DNA of 64,000 bases from Mumia sp. ZJ1417 (GCF_014127285.1 NZ_CP059901.1:2108001-2172000); one strand, 5' to 3'. Positions 21,734-30,756 are shown, numbered from the stretch's first letter. Translations and numbers: made by a program. Notes: generated by a model from the sequence alone, not told the origin.

Positions 21734-23013
21734 GCCGTACGAGGCCGCTCGCCGGTCTGCTCGTCGCGATGGCGGTCGCCCACACCGGTACGCGCGTCTC
21801 CGCGATCGCGTTCCCGTGGTTCGTCCTGGCCACCACCGGGAGCGCGACCGCGACCGGGCTCGTCGCGTTCTTCGAGCTCGCCCCGTACGTCCTGGTCAAG
21901 GCACTGGCCGGGCCGTGGATCGACCGCGTTGGTGGGCGCGTGGTCTCCTGGTCGACCGATCTCGTCAGCGCAGCCGCAGCAGCCACGATCCCCGTCCTGT
22001 ACGCCCTCGACGCCCTGCCTCTCGAGGCGTTCCTCGCCCTGGTCGCCGTCGTCGGTGCGGCTCGCGGCCCGGGCGACCTCGCCAAGGAGGTCATGGTTCC
22101 CGAGGCCGCCGAGCGTGCGGACATCCCGCTCGTACGGGCCACCGGACTGTCCGGGACCATCGAACGCCTGGCCTCGACGCTCGGCCCTGCGGCTGGGGCG
22201 GGCCTCATCGCTCTCGCAGGTCCGATCGCGGGCGTCGCGGTCAACGCGGTCTGCTTCGTTCTCGGCTCCCTCGTCGTGGGCTTCGCGCTCCCTCGTGGCA
22301 TGGGCGGCCCCGCGCCGTCGACGGCCCGAACGACCGAGGATGGCGAGAACGAGGCGGCGCCGTACCTGCGACGCCTCGCCGAGGGAGCCGCCTTCCTCCG
22401 TCGCGACCCCCTCCTCCTGGCGGTGGTCGTCATGGTCGCGATCACCAACCTGCTCGACATCGCGTTCACGGCCGTCCTCCTCCCGGTCTGGGCGCACGAC
22501 TCGGGCCACGGTGCTCCGGCGATGGGCCTCATCCTGACTGTCATGAGCGCGGGCGCGGTCGTCGGCAGCCTGCTCGCCTCCGCGCTCGCCCACCGGATGA
22601 GGCGCCGCCCGGTCTTCTTCCTCGGTTTCCTCGTCGCGGGGGCACCGCGCTTCCTGGTGCTCCTGCTCGACGTGCCGATGCCCGCGATCCTCGTCGTCTT
22701 CGTCGTCGCAGGCCTGGGCTCGGGCTTCCTCAACCCGATCCTCAGCGCGGTCTTCTTCGAGCGCGTTCCTCCGCACCTTTACGGGCGGGTCGGTTCGCTG
22801 ACCGACGCGGCGGCCTGGGCGGGGATGCCCCTCGGTGGCGTGCTCGCCGGGGTGGCGGTGACGGCCGTCGGGCTCGCTCCCGTCCTTCTCGTGAGCGGGA
22901 TCGCCTACGCGCTGACGACGAGCCTCACCGGCTTGCGCCCGGAGTGGCGTGCCATGGACGAGCGCCCGGTCGGCGCGACGGAGGGTCAGCCGGAGCGGAG
23001 CGCGGCAGCGTAG
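21730..23013 (+). CDS. MFS efflux transporter
   Basis: This is a 427-residue major-facilitator exporter with about twelve membrane segments, of the enterobactin-exporter-like group that often follows ArsR-like regulators. Visible features are AFPWFVLATTGSATATGLVAF in the first helices and KALAGPWIDRVGGR, the loop between helices 2 and 3. Its ATG overlaps the regulator stop, so the two are translated together. The 3' end overlaps the convergent DUF1772 gene by 28 bp. The substrate is unknown. Confidence 0.9.
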   Translation: MSRTRPLAGLLVAMAVAHTGTRVSAIAFPWFVLATTGSATATGLVAFFELAPYVLVKALAGPWIDRVGGRVVSWSTDLVSAAAAATIPVLYALDALPLEAFLALVAVVGAARGPGDLAKEVMVPEAAERADIPLVRATGLSGTIERLASTLGPAAGAGLIALAGPIAGVAVNAVCFVLGSLVVGFALPRGMGGPAPSTARTTEDGENEAAPYLRRLAEGAAFLRRDPLLLAVVVMVAITNLLDIAFTAVLLPVWAHDSGHGAPAMGLILTVMSAGAVVGSLLASALAHRMRRRPVFFLGFLVAGAPRFLVLLLDVPMPAILVVFVVAGLGSGFLNPILSAVFFERVPPHLYGRVGSLTDAAAWAGMPLGGVLAGVAVTAVGLAPVLLVSGIAYALTTSLTGLRPEWRAMDERPVGATEGQPERSAAA

Positions 23014-23465
23014 GCCGTGGCCGAGGCGATGCACATCAGCGCCCGCACGTGGTTGCCACGCGTCCACGGCGGCGAGAACGACGCCCATGCTGTGGCCGCG
23101 GCCGGCGGCGTGGAGGCGTCCACCGCATCGAGCGCGTTGTTGCGCGGGATGTGGAACGCCGCGGTGAGGGCGATCGAGGCGAGGTAGGCGGCGGACCCAC
23201 CGAGCGCCCACCACCGGCCGTCACCGTCGCCGAGGAACGCCACCAGCGCGACCACGAGCGCGACCACCGCCGTACCGGAGAACGCGAGCTGGAAAGCCGG
23301 GCGTACGGCGAAGCGGTTGGTCTCCTGCATGAAGCCGACGGACTCGGTCGGAGGTCGTCGCTCGAGCGAGGGCATCACCATCACGGAGAAGGCGACGTAG
23401 ACGCCGGACATGATGCCCGCACCGATCAGCGCGACGTACGTGCACACCACCGTGAGAGTTGTCAC
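22986..23465 (-). CDS. DUF1772 (anthrone-oxygenase-like) membrane protein
   Basis: The 159-residue protein has four predicted membrane helices and the DUF1772 features GIMSGVYVAFSVMVMPSL near the N-terminus, FHIPRNNALDAVD in the third loop and WTRGNHVRALMC before the last helix. Some members of this family are called anthrone oxygenases, but the role in bacteria is not known. It starts with GTG 6 nt after TAGCGT (23472-23477), which indicates a leaderless transcript. Its 3' end runs 28 bp into the convergent MFS gene. Confidence 0.83.
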   Translation of the reverse strand: MTTLTVVCTYVALIGAGIMSGVYVAFSVMVMPSLERRPPTESVGFMQETNRFAVRPAFQLAFSGTAVVALVVALVAFLGDGDGRWWALGGSAAYLASIALTAAFHIPRNNALDAVDASTPPAAATAWASFSPPWTRGNHVRALMCIASATAYAAALRSG

Positions 23466-23474
23466 GCCCCGACG

Positions 23475-24176
23475 CTATCGTCCTCGCGGGTCCGAGCCGG
23501 TCAGGAGCAGTCCGAGGTCGTACGGCGTGAGGCCGTCGAGGGTCGCGACGTGCGTGCGTCGCTCCCCCGCATCGACCGGGACGAGGTTGGGGACCACGAG
23601 CACATGACAGCCCGCGGCCGACGCCGAGCGGGTGCCTGTGTTGGAGTCCTCGATCGCCACGCATCGCGACGGGTCGACCCCCAGTGCCGCCGCGGCGGCG
23701 AGGTAAGGCTCGGGGTGCGGCTTGCCGCGCGAGACCGTGTCCCCGGTGACCACGGCACTGAATGTGCTGCCGGTGAACCGCGCGACCAGCGGCTCTGCGA
23801 CGGCGGTGTACGACATCGTGACCAGCGCCTGCGGGACTCCCGCCTCGGTGAGCGCGGCGATCATCTCCCGAGCACCTGGACGCCAGGCGATGTCGCCGTC
23901 GCGCATGTACGAGGCGACCTCGCTCACGAGTGCGTCGACGATCTCCTCGGGGCGCAGCACGAGGTCCATCCGACGCCGGATCTCGCGCGCGGCCTCGAGC
24001 AGGTCGCTGCCGACGAGGGCGAGTCCGTCCTCTTCGGACCACGACGCGCCGTGGCGGGCAGCGAGTGCGAACTCCGCCTCGAGCCACACGGGCTCGGTGT
24101 CGACGATCGTCCCGTCGAGGTCCCACAGGACGGCGTCGGGCAGGGTCGTACGGCGGGTGTCGACGTTGGTCGTCAT
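23475..24176 (-). CDS. HAD family hydrolase (phosphoglycolate-phosphatase-like)
   Basis: This is a predicted phosphatase or phosphoglucomutase-like HAD enzyme of 233 residues. Motif I is LWDLDGTIVDTEP, with the nucleophilic Asp, and the four-helix cap follows. Motif II lies in ALVTMSYT, and motif III/IV in GKPHPEPYLAAAAALGVDPSRCVAIEDSNTG. GAAGAGAG precedes the ATG. It lies 42 bp after the PAC2 stop on the same strand, so cotranscription is possible. The substrate is not evident. Confidence 0.88.
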   Translation of the reverse strand: MTTNVDTRRTTLPDAVLWDLDGTIVDTEPVWLEAEFALAARHGASWSEEDGLALVGSDLLEAAREIRRRMDLVLRPEEIVDALVSEVASYMRDGDIAWRPGAREMIAALTEAGVPQALVTMSYTAVAEPLVARFTGSTFSAVVTGDTVSRGKPHPEPYLAAAAALGVDPSRCVAIEDSNTGTRSASAAGCHVLVVPNLVPVDAGERRTHVATLDGLTPYDLGLLLTGSDPRGR

Positions 24177-24218
24177 CGGCTCTCTTCGGCTCGAAGGGTG
24201 GGTGAAAAGACTGCAGGG

Positions 24219-25073
24219 CTAGGAGTCGGTGTCGCGCGAGCGCCGCTTGAGGTAGCGCTCGAACTCGCGCGCGATCGCGTCGCCCGAGGCCTCGGGCAGC
24301 TCGGAGGTGTCGCGCGCCTCCTCGAGCGACTCCACGTACGCGGCGATGTCGGCGTCGGAGCTCGCGAGGTCTTCGACACCGCGCTCCCACGCCCGCGCCA
24401 TCTCGCGTAGGTCACCGATCGGCAGGCTGATCTCGAGCACGTCCTCGAGATAGCCCAGCAGCGCCAGCGTCGCCTTGGGACTCGGGGGCTGCGCCACGTA
24501 GTGCGGGACGGCGGCCCACAGCGAGACCGTCGGAAGCTCCGCCGCGACGCAGGCCAGCGTAAAGACGCCGTTGATGCCGGTGGGCCCCTCGTACGAGGAG
24601 TCGTCGAGGCTCAGGCGGGCGTCGAGCTCGGGGTCGTTGGTGGTCCCCGTCACCGGCACCGGCCGCGTGTGCGGTGTGTCGGCGAGCAGCGCGCCGAGCG
24701 TGACGACCGCATGGCTCGCCAGCCGGTCGGCGATGGCGACGAGCTCGTCGCAGAACGAGATCCAGCGCATGTTCGGCTCGACGCCACGCACGAGCACCAC
24801 GTCGCGGTCGGAGCCCACCGGCCGCGCCACGTACACGCGGGTCGTGGGCCAGGTGATCGTCCGGTGCCCGTCGTCGTCAGTCCCGATCTGCGGGCGGTTG
24901 ACCTGGAAGTCGTAGTAGTCGTCCGGGTCGATCTCCGCGATGAGGTCGGCGTCCCACCACTCCACCAGGTGGTCGATCACGGAGCTGGCGGCGTCCGCAG
25001 CATCGTTCCAACCCTCGAACGCGACGACGAACCACGGGTCGACAACGGTGGGGAACTCGGTCTGCTCGCTCAC
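24219..25073 (-). CDS. PAC2 family protein
   Basis: PAC2 proteins resemble eukaryotic proteasome assembly chaperone 2, but their role in actinobacteria is not settled. The 284-residue protein shows the family core VAFEGWNDAADAASSVIDHL near the N-terminus, then the region around GVEPNMRWISFCDELVAIA and GPTGINGVFTLACVAAELPTVSLWAAVPHYV. It starts with GTG 6 nt after TAGAGT (25080-25085), so it is probably leaderless. The proteasome genes lie 7 kb away; a functional link is only suggestive. mshC ends 46 bp upstream. Confidence 0.88.
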   Translation of the reverse strand: MSEQTEFPTVVDPWFVVAFEGWNDAADAASSVIDHLVEWWDADLIAEIDPDDYYDFQVNRPQIGTDDDGHRTITWPTTRVYVARPVGSDRDVVLVRGVEPNMRWISFCDELVAIADRLASHAVVTLGALLADTPHTRPVPVTGTTNDPELDARLSLDDSSYEGPTGINGVFTLACVAAELPTVSLWAAVPHYVAQPPSPKATLALLGYLEDVLEISLPIGDLREMARAWERGVEDLASSDADIAAYVESLEEARDTSELPEASGDAIAREFERYLKRRSRDTDS

Positions 25074-25079
25074 CCCTTC

Positions 25080-25085
25080 ACTCTA
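25080..25085 (-). promoter_or_regulatory. -10 box of the PAC2 gene (leaderless)
   Basis: TAGAGT lies 6 nt before the GTG start on the minus strand; no ribosome site is present. Confidence 0.5.
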
Positions 25086-25118
25086 TGCCGAGGAGCGGAC
25101 GCGTTGCGGAGGTGTAGG

Positions 25119-26351
25119 TCAGACGACGCCGAGCAGCGCATCGACGGCCGCGCCGACCGTACGGCCTGCCCCCGGGACGCCGTCGCCAGCCACCGCGAGC
25201 GCAGCATCGACCCACGCGTCGACGGCCGCGATCGCCCGCGGCGCATCGAGATCGTGGGCCAGGGCGTCACGGATCGCGCTGACGACCGGAGCAGCCTCGG
25301 ACCCGCCCGTAGCGAAGGCCTCGCGCCACCGACCGAGACGCTTGGCGGCGTCCACGATCTCGCTGTCCGCCCACTCCCAGCCCGTGCGGTAGTGGTGCCC
25401 GAGCACCGCGAGCCGGATCGCCATCGGGTCATGGCCGTCGGCGCGCAGGCGCGACACGAGCACGAGGTTGCCGAGCGACTTGGACATCTTCTCGCCGGCG
25501 TACGCCACCATCGCCTGGTGGACGTACGCCCGCGCGAACCGCTGCTCGGTGGCGACCTGCGCCTCAGAAGCCGACATCTCGTGGTGCGGGAAGATCAGGT
25601 CGGTCCCGCCGCCCTGGACGTCGAAATCGTGCCCCAGCGTCTCGAGCGCGATCGACGAGCACTCCACGTGCCATCCGGGACGTCCGCGCCCGAACGGGCT
25701 CTCCCATGAGGGCTCGCCCGGACGCTCCGCCTGCCACAGGAGGCAGTCGAGCGGATCGCGCTTGCCGGGCCGGTCCGGGTCTCCCCCACGCTCGCTGAAC
25801 AGCCGCAACATGGTCTCGCTGTCATAGCCGGAGACCTCGCCGAAGCTGGCATCGGCGTGCACGGAGAAGTAGACGTCGCCCTCGACCTCGTATGTCACAC
25901 CGCGGTCGCGCAGGCGCTCGATCAGCGCGATCGCCAGGTCGATCGACTCGACGGCTCCGATGTAGTGGTCCGGGGCGAGGATCCGCAGCGCGGACATGTC
26001 CTCGCGGAAGAGCTCGATCTCGCGCTCGGCGAGGTCGGTCCACTCGATGCCGGTCGCCGTCGCGCGCTCCAGCAGCGGGTCGTCGACGTCGGTGATGTTC
26101 TGGGTGTAGACGACCTCGAGACCGCGGTCGCGCCAGGCGCGCTGCAGGAGGTCGAACGTCAGGTAGGTCGCGGCGTGGCCGAGATGAGTGGCGTCGTACG
26201 GGGTGATGCCGCACACGTACATGCGGGCACGGCCCTGCGGGTCGACGAGCACCGGGGAGCCGCTCGCGGTGTCGTGGACCTGGACAGCCGATCCGGGGCC
26301 GAGGCCGAGCTCGGAGAGGTCGGGGACTTCGGGGGACGTCCAGGCGCGCAT
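25119..26351 (-). CDS. mshC: L-cysteine:1D-myo-inositol 2-amino-2-deoxy-alpha-D-glucopyranoside ligase
   Basis: MshC joins cysteine to GlcN-Ins, the third step of mycothiol synthesis. The 410-residue protein resembles cysteinyl-tRNA synthetase without its C-terminal domain. It has the HIGH-like HLGH (57-60) in [14 protein letters not shown] and KMSKS at 288-292. The zinc ligands are probably Cys47, Cys231 and His256. The ATG at 26351 is chosen because homologues begin with M(R/Q)xW; an in-frame start at 26390 adds 13 residues that do not look conserved. [16 protein letters not shown] and [15 protein letters not shown] confirm the mycothiol subgroup. Confidence 0.95.
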   Translation of the reverse strand: MRAWTSPEVPDLSELGLGPGSAVQVHDTASGSPVLVDPQGRARMYVCGITPYDATHLGHAATYLTFDLLQRAWRDRGLEVVYTQNITDVDDPLLERATATGIEWTDLAEREIELFREDMSALRILAPDHYIGAVESIDLAIALIERLRDRGVTYEVEGDVYFSVHADASFGEVSGYDSETMLRLFSERGGDPDRPGKRDPLDCLLWQAERPGEPSWESPFGRGRPGWHVECSSIALETLGHDFDVQGGGTDLIFPHHEMSASEAQVATEQRFARAYVHQAMVAYAGEKMSKSLGNLVLVSRLRADGHDPMAIRLAVLGHHYRTGWEWADSEIVDAAKRLGRWREAFATGGSEAAPVVSAIRDALAHDLDAPRAIAAVDAWVDAALAVAGDGVPGAGRTVGAAVDALLGVV

Positions 26352-26374
26352 GCCACGAGGGTATAAGGCGGTCC

Positions 26375-27193
26375 CTACACCGGCGGCCACGGGATCGTCG
26401 GCCAGCGGTCGCCCGGCGTGGGCATGCGGCCGGTCGTGAGCAGGAGGTCCAGCCGCTCGGAGAGGGCAGCGATCTCATCGGCGCTGATCAGGTCGGAGAG
26501 GGCGGCGCGCAGCGGTCCCGACGTGACCTTCTCGGACAGCGACTCGAGCCGCTGGCGATCGTCGTCGTCCAACGCCTCACCCGCCCAGCCCCACAGCACC
26601 GTACGGAGCTTGTCCTCGACGTGGAAGGTCAGCCCGTGGTCGCAGCCCAGCACCGTCTCGTCGACCGGCAGCAGGTGTCCGCCCTTGCGGTCCGCGTTGT
26701 TGACGACCGCGTCGAACAGCGCGATCGTCCGCAGCGGTGGGGTGTCGCGGTGCAGCAGCGTCACCTCGCGGTCGCGAGCGTCGACCGCGTCCACCACGGA
26801 GAACCAGCCCTCCGGATCGTCTCCGGCGGGCACGACGGCGATCTGGGCGAGCGCTGGGTCGATGTCGACCCACAACTGCACCATGCCCGGTCCGAACGGA
26901 CCGTCGGCGATCACCGTCGGTGGGACGACATGCCAGCCGGCGGCTTCGGAGACGAGGTAGGCGGCGCGCTCACGACCGGCGAGTGTGCCGTCGGGGAAGT
27001 CCCACAGCGGCCGCTCCCCCCGTACGGGCTTGTAGACGCACGCGAGCGAGCGCGAGCCGTCGGACACCTGCCCGTAGAAGGTGCCGTTGGAGGCCTCGAC
27101 GAGCCGGCCCGTGACCTCGAGCGTGCCTCGGCCGAGCAGTTCCGAGACACCGTGGCCTGCCGCGTAGCGTCGCGACGCTGCGAACTCAGTCAC
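26375..27193 (-). CDS. PI3/4-kinase-like protein of the SCO1664 family
   Basis: This is an uncharacterised kinase-like protein, widespread in actinobacteria, with distant similarity to phosphatidylinositol kinases. Of its 272 residues, Lys55 (CVYKPVRGE) would bind nucleotide. NNADRKGGH (165-173) matches a catalytic loop, and CDHGLTFH (184-191) a metal-binding DxG-like motif. The GTG at 27193 overlaps the DUF3090 stop by 8 bp and fits the conserved N-terminus; a longer frame exists upstream. It belongs to a conserved three-gene set with DUF3090 and a histidine-phosphatase-type phosphomutase; its substrate is unknown. Confidence 0.85.
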   Translation of the reverse strand: MTEFAASRRYAAGHGVSELLGRGTLEVTGRLVEASNGTFYGQVSDGSRSLACVYKPVRGERPLWDFPDGTLAGRERAAYLVSEAAGWHVVPPTVIADGPFGPGMVQLWVDIDPALAQIAVVPAGDDPEGWFSVVDAVDARDREVTLLHRDTPPLRTIALFDAVVNNADRKGGHLLPVDETVLGCDHGLTFHVEDKLRTVLWGWAGEALDDDDRQRLESLSEKVTSGPLRAALSDLISADEIAALSERLDLLLTTGRMPTPGDRWPTIPWPPV

Positions 27194-27704
27194 GGGCGAC
27201 CCGGCGGAAGCCGTTGGCGCGCGGGCAGAGATGGCCGTCGGCCTCGACCACTCCCCCGCAGAACGGGCACGTGGGCCGTCCGGCCGCGACCACGCTGCGG
27301 GCACGCTCGGCGAACTCGAGCGCGACCGCTGGCGGCATCGTCACGACGAGCACGTCACTGGCCTCGCTCTCGTCGTCGTCGGTCATCGCGAACGCCTCGA
27401 CGACGACCTCGCCGGTGTCGGGCTCCCACGCCAAGGTCATCGCGCCCACGCGGAACTCCTCCTCGATCGGCTGCTCGAGGGGGTCCAGGTCGACCGCTCG
27501 CCCAAGCCCTCCGCCGGCTGCCGCCTCCACCTCCACCAGGAGCGCCTCCAGGCGTTCGGCGAGCACCTCGACCTGCTGCTTCTCCAGGCCGACCGACGTG
27601 ACGCGGCCGCCGTCGCTAGCCTGCAGGAAGAACGTCCGGTCGCCAGGAACCCCGACCGTGCCGGCGACGAATCGACGCGGGCGTTCGTACCTGTGGATCA
27701 GCAT
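27186..27704 (-). CDS. DUF3090 family protein with C-terminal zinc ribbon
   Basis: This is a 172-residue conserved actinobacterial protein of unknown function. The N-terminal domain (RFVAGTVGVPGDRTFFLQA) is an acidic mixed fold. The C-terminus carries CPFC-x8-HLC (Cys146, Cys149, His158, Cys160), which probably binds zinc. The ATG at 27704 lies 7 nt after TAGGCT (27712-27717), so the transcript is probably leaderless. It overlaps the kinase-like gene by 8 bp, and the phosphomutase gene ends 50 bp upstream on the same strand. Confidence 0.85.
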   Translation of the reverse strand: MLIHRYERPRRFVAGTVGVPGDRTFFLQASDGGRVTSVGLEKQQVEVLAERLEALLVEVEAAAGGGLGRAVDLDPLEQPIEEEFRVGAMTLAWEPDTGEVVVEAFAMTDDDESEASDVLVVTMPPAVALEFAERARSVVAAGRPTCPFCGGVVEADGHLCPRANGFRRVARD

Positions 27705-27711
27705 GACACCG

Positions 27712-27717
27712 AGCCTA
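27712..27717 (-). promoter_or_regulatory. -10 box of the DUF3090-kinase operon (leaderless)
   Basis: TAGGCT on the minus strand lies 7 nt before the DUF3090 ATG. Confidence 0.5.
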
Positions 27718-27753
27718 GACAGGGCCTCGGAGCGCGGCGACTCCTGTCCCCGC

Positions 27754-28446
27754 TCACGCGCCACCACCGACCGGAGCGTCGCCGGTGGCCGCCTTCGAGT
27801 CGCCCGCCGGGGGTACGAGGCCGCTGAGATCCGAGCCGAGGTCGTTGACGTGGTGGACGGTCGGTCGCTGCGTCCCGTACGTGATCGCGCTGACCGACCC
27901 GGGGCTCACGGCGATCCGTTGGAAGAGGTCGAGGTGGGTGCCGAGGGCGTCGGCAACGATGGCCTTGATCACGTCGCCGTGGCTGACTGCGACCCACACC
28001 GCCCGGCCGCCGTGGCGCCGCGCCACCCGCCGGTCGATGCGCCGGGCCGTCTCGACCGCGCGTGCCGCCATCGTCGTCATCGCCTCGCCACCTGGAAAGA
28101 CCACGGCGCTCGGTTGCTGCTGGACGCTCGCCCACAACGGCTGCTTTGCGAGGTCGGTGATCGCCCGCCCGGTCCACCTGCCGTAGTCGCACTCCACGAG
28201 CCCCGCGTCGCGGCGTACGGGGACCGTGTCGGGCTGTGCCTCGGCGATCGTGCGCGCCGTCTGCATCGTGCGCATCAGCGGGCTGCTCACGATGAGCGAG
28301 AGGGGCACCGCCGCGAGGCGCTCGGCGACGCGTGCGGCCTGAGTGCGGCCGGTCGGGTCCAGGCCGATGCCGCGCGTCCGGCCCGCGAGAATGCCCTGGG
28401 CGTTGGCATCGGTCCGCCCGTGACGGACGAGGATCAAGGTCGGCAC
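27754..28446 (-). CDS. Histidine-phosphatase-type phosphomutase, MSMEG_4193 family
   Basis: This is a 230-residue member of the phosphoglycerate-mutase superfamily, predicted to act as phosphomutase or phosphatase. The phosphohistidine motif is LVRHGRTDAN (His9), with SSPLMRTMQTA, ECDYGRWTG and VAVSHGDVIK supplying the other active-site residues. The GTG at 28446 lies 6 nt after TACGCT (28453-28458), so it is probably leaderless; the long upstream frame is not credible. It forms a conserved trio with DUF3090 and the PI-kinase-like protein, which suggests a shared phosphorylated metabolite. Confidence 0.88.
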   Translation of the reverse strand: MPTLILVRHGRTDANAQGILAGRTRGIGLDPTGRTQAARVAERLAAVPLSLIVSSPLMRTMQTARTIAEAQPDTVPVRRDAGLVECDYGRWTGRAITDLAKQPLWASVQQQPSAVVFPGGEAMTTMAARAVETARRIDRRVARRHGGRAVWVAVSHGDVIKAIVADALGTHLDLFQRIAVSPGSVSAITYGTQRPTVHHVNDLGSDLSGLVPPAGDSKAATGDAPVGGGA

Positions 28447-28452
28447 GCCCCG

Positions 28453-28458
28453 AGCGTA
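28453..28458 (-). promoter_or_regulatory. -10 box of the phosphomutase gene (leaderless)
   Basis: TACGCT on the minus strand lies 6 nt before the GTG start. Confidence 0.45.
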
Positions 28459-28496
28459 GTCCGGCCGCGAGCCGTGCGAGGGGCAACAATGAAGGC

Positions 28497-29483
28497 GTGA
28501 TCTTGGACTGCGCCGCCTACCACGACGGCACCTCGCTCCCCGCCGGCCTCCAGATCGACGACCTCGCCGACGCGATGGCGGCATGCACAGGTCCCGCTGA
28601 CTTCGTGTGGCTGTTCATGCAGGATCCGACGTACGAGGAGTTCGGCCAGCTCCAGAAGGTCTTCGGGCTGCACCCGCTCGCGGTCGAGGACGCCGTCACA
28701 GCGCACCAGCGCCCCAAGGTCGACGTGTACCCCGAATCGGCGTTCCTCGTCCTGCGCGCGCTGCGCTACGTCCAGGCGAGCAAGCGTGTCGAGGCGAGCG
28801 AGATCTCGCTCTTCCTCGGGGACCGGTACGTCATCGTCGTCCGCCACGGCGACTGGCCCAAGCTCGAGGGCGTCCGTGCGCGCGCGGAGAAGGAGCAGGC
28901 GCTCGCCCAGTACGGGGCGATCGCTGCGGCGTACCACGTCATCGACGCCGTCGTGGATGAGTACGAGGTGATCGCGGAGTCGCTGTCCGCCGATGTCGAG
29001 GACGTGGAGGCCGCGGTGTTCTCCGACGACGTGTCGGGCGCGGACACCACCCAGATCTATCTCCTCAAGCGCGAGCTGCTCGAGTTCCGCCGTTCGGTCG
29101 TGCCGATCCACGCGCCGCTGCAGGAAGTCCTGAGGCGGCGGGCGACGATCTCGGTGCCGAAGGGGATGCTCCCGTACTTCCGCGACGTCGCCGACCACCT
29201 CGCTCATGCACGCGGAACGATGGAGTCGCTCGACGGACTGCTCGACAACGTGATGCAAGCGCGCGCGACGCAGATCTCCGTCCAGCAGAACGACGACATG
29301 CGCAAGCTCGCTGCGTACGCCGCGATGATCGCGGCACCGACCCTCATCGCGGGGGTCTACGGGATGAACTTCCGCGACATGCCCGAGCTGGACTGGCGGT
29401 TCGGCTACCCGCTCACGCTGCTCGCGATGGTCGCGATGGTGGCCTTGCTGTGGCGCGCCTTCAAACGCTCCGGATGGCTGTAG
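28497..29483 (+). CDS. CorA-like magnesium/cobalt channel
   Basis: This is a divalent-cation channel of 328 residues. A long cytoplasmic N-terminal domain and a helical stalk precede two C-terminal membrane helices. The signature YGMNF, with the pore Gly-Met-Asn, stands at the end of the first helix (about 285-289), and the protein ends in a basic segment (FKRSGWL). GTG 28497 is chosen from homology to the conserved start of the domain. A four-codon open frame ATG-AAG-GCG-TGA (28489-28500) overlaps this start and could affect initiation. The phosphomutase gene is divergent. Confidence 0.9.
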   Translation: MILDCAAYHDGTSLPAGLQIDDLADAMAACTGPADFVWLFMQDPTYEEFGQLQKVFGLHPLAVEDAVTAHQRPKVDVYPESAFLVLRALRYVQASKRVEASEISLFLGDRYVIVVRHGDWPKLEGVRARAEKEQALAQYGAIAAAYHVIDAVVDEYEVIAESLSADVEDVEAAVFSDDVSGADTTQIYLLKRELLEFRRSVVPIHAPLQEVLRRRATISVPKGMLPYFRDVADHLAHARGTMESLDGLLDNVMQARATQISVQQNDDMRKLAAYAAMIAAPTLIAGVYGMNFRDMPELDWRFGYPLTLLAMVAMVALLWRAFKRSGWL

Positions 29484-29492
29484 CGTCGTCGG

Positions 29493-29992
29493 ATGGCACG
29501 AATCGATCCTGATGCTTCCGTCGCGTCCAGCGCGGTCGTCACCGGTGACGTCACTGTCGGCCCCGGATCGCGGGTCCTCCACGGCGCCGTGCTCAATGGC
29601 GACCTGGGCCCGATCGTGATCGGGGCAGACGTGGTGGTGATGGAGAACGCGCTCGTCCGCGGTCGCGCCGATCATCCGGCGACCATCGGCGACGCCGTCC
29701 TCGTGGGCCCGCACACACACCTGAACGGGACAACGGTCGAGGATGAGGTGTTCCTCGCGACCGGCGCCTCGCTGCTTCCGGGGTCGTGAACTCCGACCTG
29801 GCGCCCGGCACCGTCGTACCGATCGGGTGGATCGCCGCCGGGCGTCCGGCGGAGCTGTTCTCACCCGATCGGCACGACGAGCTCTGGGCGGTTCAGGAGA
29901 CGCTCGACTTCCCCGGGACGGTCTACGGCGTGCCTCGTGGGACGAGGATGCGCGAGATCATGCGCCGGCAGTCGGAGGCCTACCGGCGGTGA
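29493..29992 (+). pseudogene. Gamma-carbonic-anhydrase-like hexapeptide-repeat gene, disrupted
   Basis: The first frame (29493-29789, 98 residues) is a left-handed beta-helix with hexapeptide repeats such as VLHGAVLNGDLGPIVIGADV. It stops at TGA just after ATGASLLPGS. The second frame (29786-29992) continues with LAPGTVVPIGWIAAGRPAEL and a tail (HDELWAVQETLDFPGTV), which is the usual end of this family. About one repeat turn (roughly 15 residues) is missing between them, so a deletion with frame change is likely. A TAGCGT box (29481-29486) overlapping the corA stop gives a leaderless start. Two separate small proteins coupled by GTGA are the alternative. Confidence 0.6.
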
Positions 29993-29996
29993 CCCC

Positions 29997-30728
29997 TCAC
30001 CATGGGACGAAGCCGTCGCGGCCGAAGAACGCCCCTGTCGGGCCCTGCGGGTCGACCGTTGCCGCCCGTACGCTCGCGGCCGCGCCTTCCTCGACGGTCT
30101 GGGTGCCCCTGTGGCCATTGAGGTCGGTCGCGGTGTAGCCGGGGTCGACGGCGTTGACACGGAACTCCGGGAGCGCCTTGGCGTACATGGTCGTGATCAG
30201 GTTGAGGGCGGCCTTGGACGACGGGTAGACGAGCCCGACGAGCGTGGACTCAAGCCGGCTCGGGTCCGACGTGACGGCGAAGGAGCCCACACCGCTCGAC
30301 ACGTTCACGACGCGGGGGTGCTCGGAGGCTCGCAGCATCGGAAGGAAGGCGTGCGTGACCCGGACGGGGCCGAGGACGTTCACGCCGAAGACGGGGATGA
30401 AGTCTGCGGGCACCGTGTCCGCCGGACCGGCCCACGAACCGCCGATCCCGGCGTTATTGACGAGCACGTCGAGGCCGGTTCCCGCGTCCTCGACGGTCGC
30501 GACGGCCGTGGCCACCGAGGCGTCGTCGGTCACGTCGATCACGACCGGGCGGACGTCGAGGCCCTCGCTCTGGAGCGGCTCCGCGGCCTTCCTCCCGAGC
30601 TCCGCGTCACGCGAGCCGAGCCAGACCGTCCATCCGAGTCCAGCGAGACGGCGCACGGTCTCGAGCCCGATCCCCTTGTTCGCCCCGGTGACCAGGGCGG
30701 TGGTGGTGGTTGTCGCTGTCGTTGTCAT
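29997..30728 (-). CDS. Short-chain dehydrogenase/reductase
   Basis: This is an NAD(P)-dependent oxidoreductase of 243 residues. The cofactor motif is TGANKGIG near residue 13, followed by NNAG. The catalytic residues are Ser in VNVSSG and Tyr-x-x-x-Lys in YPSSKAA, and the C-terminus contains VDPGYTATDLNGH. The Ser-Tyr-Lys triad looks intact. The ATG at 30728 is preferred, since the upstream frame to 31022 lies over the divergent regulator gene. An operator with three similar half-sites lies between the two genes. The substrate is unknown, although the related plant-type group reduces carbonyls. Confidence 0.9.
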   Translation of the reverse strand: MTTTATTTTTALVTGANKGIGLETVRRLAGLGWTVWLGSRDAELGRKAAEPLQSEGLDVRPVVIDVTDDASVATAVATVEDAGTGLDVLVNNAGIGGSWAGPADTVPADFIPVFGVNVLGPVRVTHAFLPMLRASEHPRVVNVSSGVGSFAVTSDPSRLESTLVGLVYPSSKAALNLITTMYAKALPEFRVNAVDPGYTATDLNGHRGTQTVEEGAAASVRAATVDPQGPTGAFFGRDGFVPW

Positions 30729-30756
30729 GCCACGAGCCTGGTCGCCGCCGCGGCCT

